DNA from: Desulfonema limicola | Lineage (GTDB): Bacteria; Desulfobacterota; Desulfobacteria; Desulfobacterales; Desulfosalsimonadaceae | Direction of reading: 5' to 3' | NCBI GenBank assembly: GCA_020722245.1 | Contig: DYLE01000166.1 | Coordinates: 1-5,461 of the forward strand | DNA length: 5,461 bases | Shown: piece by piece, positions 1 to 5,026 of the stretch | How positions within the stretch are numbered: the stretch's first letter is position 1 | How the letters are laid out: every line of letters begins with the position of its first letter | The notes under the pieces: generated by a model | The model's input: only the letters and a program-made list of their open reading frames with translations | Told to the model about the DNA's origin: nothing | Databases searched by the model: none | Program-made: the position numbers and the translations under genes

Positions 1-279
1 CGGCGCTACCGGCCGTTTTACAAGTGGATGCACCGGGCTTTAAGAGAGCTTCCCGAACAGGGCGCCTGGTTTTATGACCGGATTCTTGAACTGGTGGATA
101 CACGTGAGGATGCCTTAAAACCCGACCGGATCGAAGCCCTCTGTCAAAGGGCGATCGGCATGCTCAGACAAGAGGGGCTCAGCGCATCGGAGAGCGACTA
201 TCTGCCGGATCATGGGCCGGTGATTCAGGCCGGCATTAAAGATGAGGCGCTTCGGGCGCGCAACGTATGGGTGGGATAA
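1..279 (+). CDS. C-terminal part of a DUF4037-like protein (5' end outside window)
   Basis: The reading frame is open from the first base and ends at TAA 277-279, so only about the last 92 residues are present. The fragment opens with RRYRPFYKWMHRALRELP and is rich in helix-forming, charged residues. It contains an IEALCQRAIGMLRQEGL helix and ends in NVWVG. The Tyr/Trp/Arg-rich opening followed by 'ALRELP' resembles the C-terminus of DUF4037 proteins, a family often preceded by a nucleotidyltransferase-like domain; I recall this from memory and did not search for it. No function has been demonstrated that I can assign. The ATG at 28 is an internal Met, because the conserved-looking stretch begins before it. 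The next gene starts 18 bp downstream behind its own ribosome binding site, so the two are probably co-transcribed. The coding call is firm; the family call is moderate. Confidence 0.62.
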   Translation, partial: RRYRPFYKWMHRALRELPEQGAWFYDRILELVDTREDALKPDRIEALCQRAIGMLRQEGLSASESDYLPDHGPVIQAGIKDEALRARNVWVG

Positions 280-297
280 AAGGAGATATCGATAGCC

Positions 298-1239
298 ATG
301 CCCCAAAACATTTTGATCATCGGCGGCAGCTACTTTCTGGGCCGGGTAACCGTGGAACGCCTGGCGGTCCATACGGATCTGCGTCTCTGGGTGGTCAACC
401 GCGGCAACCGGCCGCTTGCCATAAAGACCGTCACGGAAATAACCTGCGACCGAAATGACACCGGCCGCCTAAAAGCCCTGCTTCCGGATCTCAATTGGGA
501 TGCGGTCATTGATTTCTGCGGCTATACCCCAAAAGATATCCATAACCTTCTGTCCTGCCTGTCCTCGCAGCGGATTGCGCATTTTATTTTCATCAGTACG
601 GCTTCCATCTACGCGCCCACGCGGGAGCTGCCCATTCGGGAGAACGCGGCGTTGCTTGCCGGGCCGCAGCCTCAGCTGGGACCTGCCGCGGACTATGGTT
701 TTCAAAAGCACCTGGCGGAAACAGCTCTGGTCAACTTCTGTGGGCCGAGAAGGATCCCTTACACCCTGTTTCGCCCCACCCTCATCTATGGCCGCTACAA
801 CTATGCCCCCCGGGAGAGCTATTTTTTCAGCCGGATGCTTCAATCGCAGCCGTTGATCATACCCGATCCGGACCTGGCCCTGTTTCAGTTTGTGTATGTG
901 GAGGATGTGGCCCGGATCATTGCAACCGCCATCGGCCGGACCGAGGTTATAAACAGGGCCTTCAATCTGTCTGCCCCTGAGCTTGTGGGTTACGGGCGGC
1001 TTGCCGATATCCTGGAGCGGGTCTTTGGCCGTCGTATTGAACGCGAAACCCTGTCGGCTAAAGAGATTGACCGGCAGGGTCTTCCGCTTCCTTTTCCCTT
1101 TGACAGCCATCTGATTTTCGACGGCAGCGCAATCACCCGGGCGCTCGATCTTTCCTACACCCCTCTGGAGCAGGGGCTTTTTGAGACCTTTGAATGGTAC
1201 CTCGAAAATCAAAGGGAGCATCATTCGGGTTTCAAATGA
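298..1239 (+). CDS. NAD(P)-binding SDR-family epimerase/dehydratase-like protein
   Basis: This 313-residue protein has the Rossmann fold of extended/atypical short-chain dehydrogenases/reductases, which act on nucleotide sugars or related substrates. The nucleotide-binding loop is GGSYFLG (residues 9-15), right after the first beta strand NILII; this resembles the GGTxFxG form of CSP41-like proteins more than the classical GxxGxxG. Other landmarks are DAVIDFCGY (68-76), FIFISTASIYAP (97-108, with the Ser/Thr of the active site), YGFQK (133-137, the YxxxK catalytic pair), FRPTLIYG (158-165) and FVYVEDVAR (198-206). The length is normal for the family. ATG 298 is preferred: AAGGAG lies at 280-285, a rather long 12 nt away, and an in-frame stop at 277 rules out an earlier start. 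The final eight codons lie in or next to a terminator hairpin. The substrate is unknown, and some relatives are non-catalytic RNA-binding proteins. Confidence 0.85.
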   Translation: MPQNILIIGGSYFLGRVTVERLAVHTDLRLWVVNRGNRPLAIKTVTEITCDRNDTGRLKALLPDLNWDAVIDFCGYTPKDIHNLLSCLSSQRIAHFIFISTASIYAPTRELPIRENAALLAGPQPQLGPAADYGFQKHLAETALVNFCGPRRIPYTLFRPTLIYGRYNYAPRESYFFSRMLQSQPLIIPDPDLALFQFVYVEDVARIIATAIGRTEVINRAFNLSAPELVGYGRLADILERVFGRRIERETLSAKEIDRQGLPLPFPFDSHLIFDGSAITRALDLSYTPLEQGLFETFEWYLENQREHHSGFK

Positions 1240-1246
1240 TGCTCCC
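1205..1246 (-). terminator. Intrinsic terminator of the hsp20 operon, overlapping the end of the SDR gene
   Basis: Bases 1214-1225 (GGGAGCATCATT) and 1235-1246 (AATGATGCTCCC) form a perfect 12-bp inverted repeat with a 9-nt loop. Read on the - strand, the hairpin is followed by TTTGATTTT (1213-1205), a T-rich tail typical of Rho-independent terminators. It sits 14 nt after the stop codon of the last hsp20 gene. On the + strand the hairpin is followed by GTGACAGGAAAAA, with no T tract, so it would stop + strand transcription less efficiently. The SDR stop codon TGA (1237-1239) lies within the 3' arm. Confidence 0.8.
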
Positions 1247-1260
1247 GTGACAGGAAAAAT

Positions 1261-1665
1261 TTAGGCGGCCTTTACCTCGATCTTACGGGGAATGGCTTTT
1301 TCCGCCTTGGGCAGCGTCAGCCGAAGCACCCCGTTTTCGAGCTTGGCCTCGATTTTGTTCTGATCGATGACCTCGGAGAGCGGGAACTGCCGATAGTACC
1401 TGCCGGTTTCAAACTCGGCCAGCACGATTGACTCATTTTGCCCTTCGCACGGCTTGACATCGCCGGTTAAGGTCAGCACGCCGTCCTTGAGATCAATCGT
1501 CACATCATCCGTTGCCACTCCGGGCATATCCGCAAGCAGCGTGATCTCGCGATCGGATTCAAAGATATCCACCGCGGGCGTAAAGATCAGCCCGGGTCGG
1601 GTCTGCTCAGCAGGAGCAGTGACCTCCTGCTTCTCTTTTAGTTTAAGTGCTTTGGAGTCAGCCAT
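1261..1665 (-). CDS. Small heat-shock protein, Hsp20/alpha-crystallin family (third gene of operon)
   Basis: This 134-residue ATP-independent holdase chaperone is expected in the cytoplasm, where it binds unfolding proteins and keeps them refoldable by other chaperones. The alpha-crystallin domain spans about residues 28-119. It carries ADMPGV (45-50), the strand LKDGVLTLTGD (59-69) and the family signature AxxxNGVL (AKLENGVL, 107-114). The C-terminal I-x-V motif (IEV, 129-131) is the one that docks into neighbouring subunits during oligomer assembly. The N-terminal arm is short and charged, with KLKEKQE at 8-14. I chose ATG 1665 because AAGGAGG (1680-1674) lies 8 nt before it. The in-frame TTG at 1671 is only 2 nt from that Shine-Dalgarno sequence and is unlikely to be the start. 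The gap to the upstream hsp20 is 17 bp and is filled by the ribosome binding site. Confidence 0.95.
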   Translation of the reverse strand: MADSKALKLKEKQEVTAPAEQTRPGLIFTPAVDIFESDREITLLADMPGVATDDVTIDLKDGVLTLTGDVKPCEGQNESIVLAEFETGRYYRQFPLSEVIDQNKIEAKLENGVLRLTLPKAEKAIPRKIEVKAA

Positions 1666-1682
1666 GTCCAATCCCTCCTTTC

Positions 1683-2150
1683 TTAAGCCGCTTTTATGGT
1701 GATCTGTTTGGGTTTTTCCGCCTCGGGCTTGGCGATGGTGACCGTCAGTACGCCGTTGACCATTTTTGCGTCGACCTTGTCTCCATCGATTTGGCCGGGG
1801 AGTTCGATGATCCTTGCGAATTTGCCGGATTCACGCTCCCTGCGGTGATATTTTACGTTTTCCCCCTCGGCCGGAATTTTGCGTTCCCCGGTGATACTCA
1901 AGCCTCTTCCACTGACCTGCATATCGATGTCCTCGGGTGTGATGCCGGGAAGTTCAGCCCGCACATAATAGTTGTCCATGTCTTCCGTGATGTTTACCAT
2001 GGGGAAGACACCGGCCGGAACAAACCGGGATGCCGGTTCCCGAAAGAGGGTGCTGGTCAAAAGATCCATCTCCCTTCGTATTCGTTCCATTTCCGCAAAG
2101 AGGTTCCGCCAGCCCATGGCGGGTAGATCAAATATTCGTCCTGTAAGCAT
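1683..2150 (-). CDS. Small heat-shock protein, Hsp20/alpha-crystallin family (second gene of operon)
   Basis: This 155-residue Hsp20 paralogue starts at ATG 2150 behind a strong AGGAGG with an 8-nt spacer. The N-terminal arm (1-48) holds an amphipathic helix (LFAEMERIRREMDLLTSTLF, 17-36) of the kind that contributes to substrate binding and oligomerisation. The alpha-crystallin domain covers about 49-140, with AELPGI (65-70), GRGLSITGER (81-90) and the signature AKMVNGVL (128-135). The C-terminal anchor is ITI (150-152), followed by KAA. It is clearly divergent from its two neighbours rather than a recent copy, which suggests different client or partner preferences, possibly including hetero-oligomers; that last point is inference. 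It lies 46 bp after the first hsp20 and 17 bp before the third. Confidence 0.96.
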   Translation of the reverse strand: MLTGRIFDLPAMGWRNLFAEMERIRREMDLLTSTLFREPASRFVPAGVFPMVNITEDMDNYYVRAELPGITPEDIDMQVSGRGLSITGERKIPAEGENVKYHRRERESGKFARIIELPGQIDGDKVDAKMVNGVLTVTIAKPEAEKPKQITIKAA

Positions 2151-2196
2151 GGTTTCTTCCTCCTTTTTTGATATGGTTTTTATTTAAAGGCGCTTA

Positions 2197-2763
2197 TTAG
2201 GCGCTTTTCACCTCAATTTTTTTAACTTCCGATGCCGGGACAGCCTTTCGAGGGATAACAACCGTCAAAACCCCTTTTTTGAATTTTGCTGTGACCCCAT
2301 CCTGATCCGCGTCCTCCGGAAGCGAAAGCACCCGCTGGAATGAGCCGTAAGAACGCTCCATTCGGTAGTAGTTGCGTTCCTTTTCTTCCTTTTCCTGTTT
2401 TTTTTCGCCGCGAATGGTCAGGGTGTCGTTGGCAAGATCCACTTGAATATCCTTTTCATCCACACCCGGAATCTCCACGGTGACGCTGTATTCCTTGCCC
2501 GTGGCGCTCAAGTCCAGGGTCGGCTTGAGGATGCCTTCCTCCATCATCGGTAAAAACGGCCTGTCAAATCCAAACGGCGTCATACTAAAACTGCGAAAGG
2601 CATTATCAAACATGCGATCGATTTCCTGATGAAGCCGGTTTAGGGGATGGTACAGGGGATAGCCCAAATCCAAACCCCTGCTGCGCTGAACCGGCAGGGG
2701 TTTTCCAGCTTCCTCCTCTTCTTTTTTAAACCAGTTCCATGGGGCTAATTTTTTGATATCCAT
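2197..2763 (-). CDS. Small heat-shock protein, Hsp20/alpha-crystallin family (first gene of operon)
   Basis: This 188-residue Hsp20 is the longest of the three. Its N-terminus, MDIKKLAPWNWFKKEEEE, combines an aromatic patch with an acidic run and is followed by a Pro/Leu/Tyr-rich arm to about residue 80. The alpha-crystallin domain covers about 81-171, with VEIPGV (96-101), ANDTLTIRGE (111-120), a charged KKQEKEEKER loop (121-130) and the signature AKFKKGVL (159-166). The C-terminal anchor is IEV (183-185). ATG 2763 is chosen because AAAGGAGG (2779-2772) lies 8 nt before it. The frame stays open to an ATG at 2793, but that start would put the Shine-Dalgarno sequence inside the gene. As promoter-proximal gene, it is probably controlled through the leader described at 2779-2846. 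Confidence 0.95.
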   Translation of the reverse strand: MDIKKLAPWNWFKKEEEEAGKPLPVQRSRGLDLGYPLYHPLNRLHQEIDRMFDNAFRSFSMTPFGFDRPFLPMMEEGILKPTLDLSATGKEYSVTVEIPGVDEKDIQVDLANDTLTIRGEKKQEKEEKERNYYRMERSYGSFQRVLSLPEDADQDGVTAKFKKGVLTVVIPRKAVPASEVKKIEVKSA

Positions 2764-2778
2764 CTCACATACCTCCTT

Positions 2779-2846
2779 TCTGTTGTAGGACAATACAGAG
2801 TAGTATTAATGTTAGGGTTCAGCCGTATTCTATAACATCTGCTACT
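2779..2846 (-). promoter_or_regulatory. Candidate structured 5' leader of the hsp20 operon
   Basis: Two inverted repeats lie directly before the first hsp20 ribosome binding site. The first, on the - strand, pairs AGTAG (2846-2842) with CTACT (2803-2799) and ATGTTA (2838-2833) with TAACAT (2814-2809), with an internal loop between the two stems. The second pairs TCTG with CAGA and TTGT with ACAA around a CCT loop, with a TA bulge, and spans 2799-2779. Its 3' end abuts the Shine-Dalgarno sequence AAAGGAGG. AU-rich leader hairpins near the ribosome binding site are common in hsp20 genes as RNA thermometers. Here, however, neither stem directly pairs the Shine-Dalgarno bases, so a thermometer role is only inferred. 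The transcription start is unknown. Confidence 0.35.
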
Positions 2847-3000
2847 GATGGGCGTAGTGAAACAGGTCAGCGCAAACGAAAGGCGACAACAGGAGTTCAG
2901 ACCAAACGGGGCCATAGATTTACCCTTCGTTCGTTTAACCCGATTCGTTCCCACTCAAACAAAAGGTATGTTTAGAAGTACGGCCGCAAGTTTTACCATG

Positions 3001-3028
3001 AAAATAATCCTAAAATTTTTGCTGTCAA
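3001..3028 (-). promoter_or_regulatory. Candidate sigma-70-type promoter for the hsp20 operon
   Basis: On the - strand TTGACA (3028-3023, a perfect -35 match) is followed after 16 nt by TATTTT (3006-3001, 4 of 6 matches to TATAAT). An inverted repeat, AATCCT at 3006-3011 and AGGATT at 3028-3033, frames the spacer and could be a regulator site. If used, the transcript would have a leader of roughly 230 nt before the first hsp20. I saw no CIRCE element (TTAGCACTC and its inverted partner) and no convincing sigma-32 promoter in the region. The -35 match is good, but the assignment is not secure. Confidence 0.35.
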
Positions 3029-3104
3029 GGATTCCCTGGTTAAGAAATTTATTCCGTGCGCGGTGTAAATCCTCCATTTGAGATAGATGCCGGGACAGGG
3101 GGGA

Positions 3105-3133
3105 GAGTAAAAAAATCTTGATTTTTTATACTC
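3105..3133. promoter_or_regulatory. Long AT-rich palindrome upstream of tetR (possible operator)
   Basis: The left arm GAGTAAAAAAATC (3105-3117) and the right arm GATTTTTTATACTC (3120-3133) are inverted repeats. Thirteen base pairs form if the single A at 3128 is bulged out, with TT at the centre. It lies 28-56 bp upstream of the tetR start, about where a -35 region or activator site would be. No T tract follows it on either strand, so it does not look like a terminator. It is more likely a protein-binding site or a DNA bend. Which regulator would bind it is not evident. Confidence 0.45.
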
Positions 3134-3145
3134 AAAAGATCATCC

Positions 3146-3165
3146 TGGTATAAACGGTTTATGCC
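3146..3165 (+). promoter_or_regulatory. Extended -10 box overlapped by a palindrome at the tetR start (probable autoregulatory operator)
   Basis: TGGTATAAA (3146-3154) matches an extended -10 element (TGnTATAAT, 5 of 6 in the hexamer). It is overlapped by GGTATAAACGGTTTATGCC (3147-3165), a 19-bp palindrome centred on G3156 with only one mismatched pair (3149/3163). TetR-family dimers typically bind palindromes of about this size over their own promoters. The first ATG of tetR (3161) falls inside the right half-site. If the -10 is used, transcription would start near that ATG. No clear -35 hexamer is visible at normal spacing. Confidence 0.5.
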
Positions 3166-3742
3166 CATGAAATCCCAGAGCTCGGTCATCAAACAGATGG
3201 TTTTGGATAAGGCCGCTGCGTTTCTCTCCCGGCGGGGGTTGAAAGGCTGGAATACGGCCGATCTGGCCAAGTCATGCGGTCTTGCGAAAAACACCCTTTA
3301 CAAGATTATCGGCTCCAAGGAGAAGCTGCTGGAAACCCTTGTCATGGAACAGATCGACGCCACCACCGGCTTGCTCAACACCATCATCGCAGAGGAAGAG
3401 GAATACCGGTCCGCCGTCCGCCGCATGATGCGGGAAGGGCCTGCTTTCCTGTCCCAAAGACCCCGGGTGACCTTTCCGGAAATTTTTTTGGAGTATCCCG
3501 GCATCGCGCACAAGGCCATAAAACATCAGAAGGCCGCGGCCGCAGCGATTATGGATTTCATCGGGCGCGGTCAGCGACAGGGGCATATCCGCAGCGACAT
3601 CGAACCGGCATTTTTATTTGATCTGGTTCAAGGAATTATTGAACACTATACACGTTCGGGGCTGGAAGGGGAACAGTTGCGCAAATCCCTGACCCAGGCT
3701 TTTATCTGCCTTCAGGAAGGGGTTCGCGCAGGAGAGTGGTAG
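3161..3742 (+). CDS. TetR/AcrR-family transcriptional regulator
   Basis: This 193-residue protein has the standard TetR layout: an N-terminal DNA-binding domain and a helical ligand-binding and dimerisation domain. Residues 10-60 contain VLDKAAAFLSRRGLKGW, followed by the helix-turn-helix TADLAKSCGLAKNTLYKIIG (32-51) and the typical SKEKLLE turn (52-58). The C-terminal part (about 65-193) is helical and variable, with a PEIFLEYPGI segment (106-115), so the ligand cannot be predicted. The start is either ATG 3161 or ATG 3167. Neither has a Shine-Dalgarno sequence, and an in-frame stop at 3119 limits extension. It leads a probable operon with the Fe-S protein (18-bp gap) and the dehalogenase. 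It is likely to repress itself and that operon until a small molecule binds; this is inference from family behaviour and the overlapping palindrome. Confidence 0.92.
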   Translation: MPMKSQSSVIKQMVLDKAAAFLSRRGLKGWNTADLAKSCGLAKNTLYKIIGSKEKLLETLVMEQIDATTGLLNTIIAEEEEYRSAVRRMMREGPAFLSQRPRVTFPEIFLEYPGIAHKAIKHQKAAAAAIMDFIGRGQRQGHIRSDIEPAFLFDLVQGIIEHYTRSGLEGEQLRKSLTQAFICLQEGVRAGEW

Positions 3743-3760
3743 AAAAGAAAAAAGGACCCA

Positions 3761-5002
3761 ATGCAGAACAGTCACCCCGAGAATGCCTACGACCGGATTA
3801 TTAAGAACATGCAGCGCTACCCGAGCGGCATTCCCACAACGGATGGCCGGGTTTCCGAGGCCTTCAGGGAGTACATTCAATTGCTGTTTACCCCGGAAGA
3901 GGCCGAGATTGCCCAGTACATGGAACTGCGACTGCCGCCGGCCGGCCGTTTCGCTCAATGGCTGCTCAATATATTATCCCGGAGCCGGCTGGTTCAGAAG
4001 GCAATGCTCAGAAAATCCATCAAGGACCTGGCAAAAAAAACCGGCCGCGGCTTTAAAGAAACCCGGGCGATACTCGAGCGCATGACGGAAAACGGTGTGA
4101 TTCAGGATATCGGCGGTTATTCTTATTTTTTGACCGTGCCGCATCTATTCAACATCGGATTCAAGTATTCCAAGGCCCTGGACCGTCTGGGCCGGAAAGG
4201 CGCTGAGTTGTATCAGCAGTTTTTCATTCAGGAGAAATTTTATAAGCGGTATCAATCCTCTGATCAGAATACGCCGATCACCCGAATCGTACCCGTGCAA
4301 AAATCCATTGAGACCGGGTCCAAAATCAACAACACGGATGAGATTCACGGGATTTTGAATACCTGCTACGAACCGATTGTGCTGACCGACTGTCCCTGCC
4401 GAAAGCGGACGGAAATCCTTGGTATCCGTGAATGCCGGGGTAAGTATCCCATCGAAGAATCCTGTTTTCAGGTGGGTTTGTTTGGCGAGTATTTCTTGAA
4501 CCGGGGCGAAGGCCGGCGCGTTTCCCGCGAAGAAGCGCATCACGTCGTGGACCGGTTCGCAAAGCTGGGGCTGATATTTACGACCGAAAATACACGGGAT
4601 CCCAATCGTTTTGTGATATGCTGCTGTTGCGCCTGCTGCTGCGCCTTGATCAGGGGGATGACCCGTTTTTTTGATAAAAATCAGGCATGCTCGGCCAAAT
4701 CAAATTTTTTGGCGCGCGTGGATCCGCAAAAATGCAAGGGTTGCGGGGTGTGCGTGGCCCGCTGTGTTTTTTCCGCGGTTTCTCTGAAAAAAGAAAAAGC
4801 CGTTGTCGATCCGGATCAATGTTACGGTTGCGGTGTGTGTTCGGTAACCTGTCCCACCGGGGCGGTGAAGCTTTATCGTTGCGAGCGATCGACGGTATAT
4901 GCGGACGGCCTGGAGCTGATGCGCCGAATATACGAGGAGAATCGTCAGTCTTTTGCCTTGACAAAAACGACGCTACAACCAAAACCCATGCGGCTTTCCT
5001 GA
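3761..5002 (+). CDS. Cysteine-rich 2[4Fe-4S] ferredoxin-domain protein with a winged-helix-like segment
   Basis: This 413-residue protein probably transfers electrons or senses redox state in the cytoplasm; no signal peptide or membrane helix is evident. Residues about 85-125 (SIKDLAKKTG, then TRAILERMTENGVI and a hairpin-like GGYSYFLTV) look like a winged helix. A middle region carries C211-x-C213, C225 and C235, then a run of Cys287-290 and Cys292-294 (CCCCACCC), enough thiols for at least one additional metal cluster. The C-terminal bacterial ferredoxin domain has two classical motifs: C325-x2-C328-x2-C331-x3-C335 and C354-x2-C357-x2-C360-x3-C364-Pro. ATG 3761 follows AAGGA (3752-3756) with a short 4-nt spacer. 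Similar proteins with a CCxCCC-type run occur in anaerobes as far as I recall, but I know no assigned function. Its partner is plausibly a redox enzyme elsewhere, or the regulatory circuit of this operon. Confidence 0.85.
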   Translation: MQNSHPENAYDRIIKNMQRYPSGIPTTDGRVSEAFREYIQLLFTPEEAEIAQYMELRLPPAGRFAQWLLNILSRSRLVQKAMLRKSIKDLAKKTGRGFKETRAILERMTENGVIQDIGGYSYFLTVPHLFNIGFKYSKALDRLGRKGAELYQQFFIQEKFYKRYQSSDQNTPITRIVPVQKSIETGSKINNTDEIHGILNTCYEPIVLTDCPCRKRTEILGIRECRGKYPIEESCFQVGLFGEYFLNRGEGRRVSREEAHHVVDRFAKLGLIFTTENTRDPNRFVICCCCACCCALIRGMTRFFDKNQACSAKSNFLARVDPQKCKGCGVCVARCVFSAVSLKKEKAVVDPDQCYGCGVCSVTCPTGAVKLYRCERSTVYADGLELMRRIYEENRQSFALTKTTLQPKPMRLS

Positions 5003-5026
5003 ATGAAAGCCAAAAGCGAGGCGGTC

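Larger units (their letters stand above)
2764..3160. other. Divergent intergenic region between the hsp20 operon and tetR
   Basis: This stretch of about 400 bp has no convincing gene and is visibly richer in A+T than its neighbours, mostly in its right half. It must hold the promoters for both flanking operons. Recognisable contents from left to right are the hsp20 ribosome binding site (2772-2779), the leader inverted repeats (2779-2846), a candidate - strand promoter (3001-3028), a long AT-rich palindrome (3105-3133) and a palindrome over the tetR start (3147-3165). Bases 2850-3000 show nothing I can name. The short open frames crossing it look unlike real proteins. Confidence 0.7.

Noticed and set aside
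469..1224. A long - strand open frame of 251 codons opposite the SDR gene
   Set aside because: It is the antisense shadow of a clear Rossmann-fold protein; its translation shows no domain and it has no ribosome binding site.
2186..2208. Hairpin-like sequence AAAGGCGC...GCGCTTTT between the first and second hsp20 genes, considered as a terminator or attenuator
   Set aside because: On the transcribed - strand only a 4-bp GCGC core pairs well and no T tract follows (AAATAAAAACC), so termination there is unlikely.
2745..2915. A - strand open frame of 56 codons starting at ATG 2915, with AAGGG upstream, running into the start of the first hsp20 gene
   Set aside because: The protein is Cys/Arg/Thr-rich without any recognisable motif, overlaps the hsp20 ribosome binding site and start, and the region is better explained as untranslated leader. 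A leader-peptide role cannot be excluded.
2768..2970. CATACCT at 2768-2774 and AGGTATG at 2964-2970, a possible long-range pairing masking the first hsp20 ribosome binding site
   Set aside because: A 7-bp match over about 190 nt is expected by chance in a region this size.
2848..3081. A + strand open frame of 77 codons in the intergenic region
   Set aside because: It has no ribosome binding site, low-complexity composition, and crosses the candidate hsp20 promoter. It is probably chance.
2764..3160. Searched for CIRCE (HrcA) or sigma-32 heat-shock promoter elements
   Set aside because: No inverted TTAGCACTC repeat and no convincing CTTGAAA/CCCCAT pair at proper spacing was found. CCCAT-like bases near 2850 lack a matching -35.
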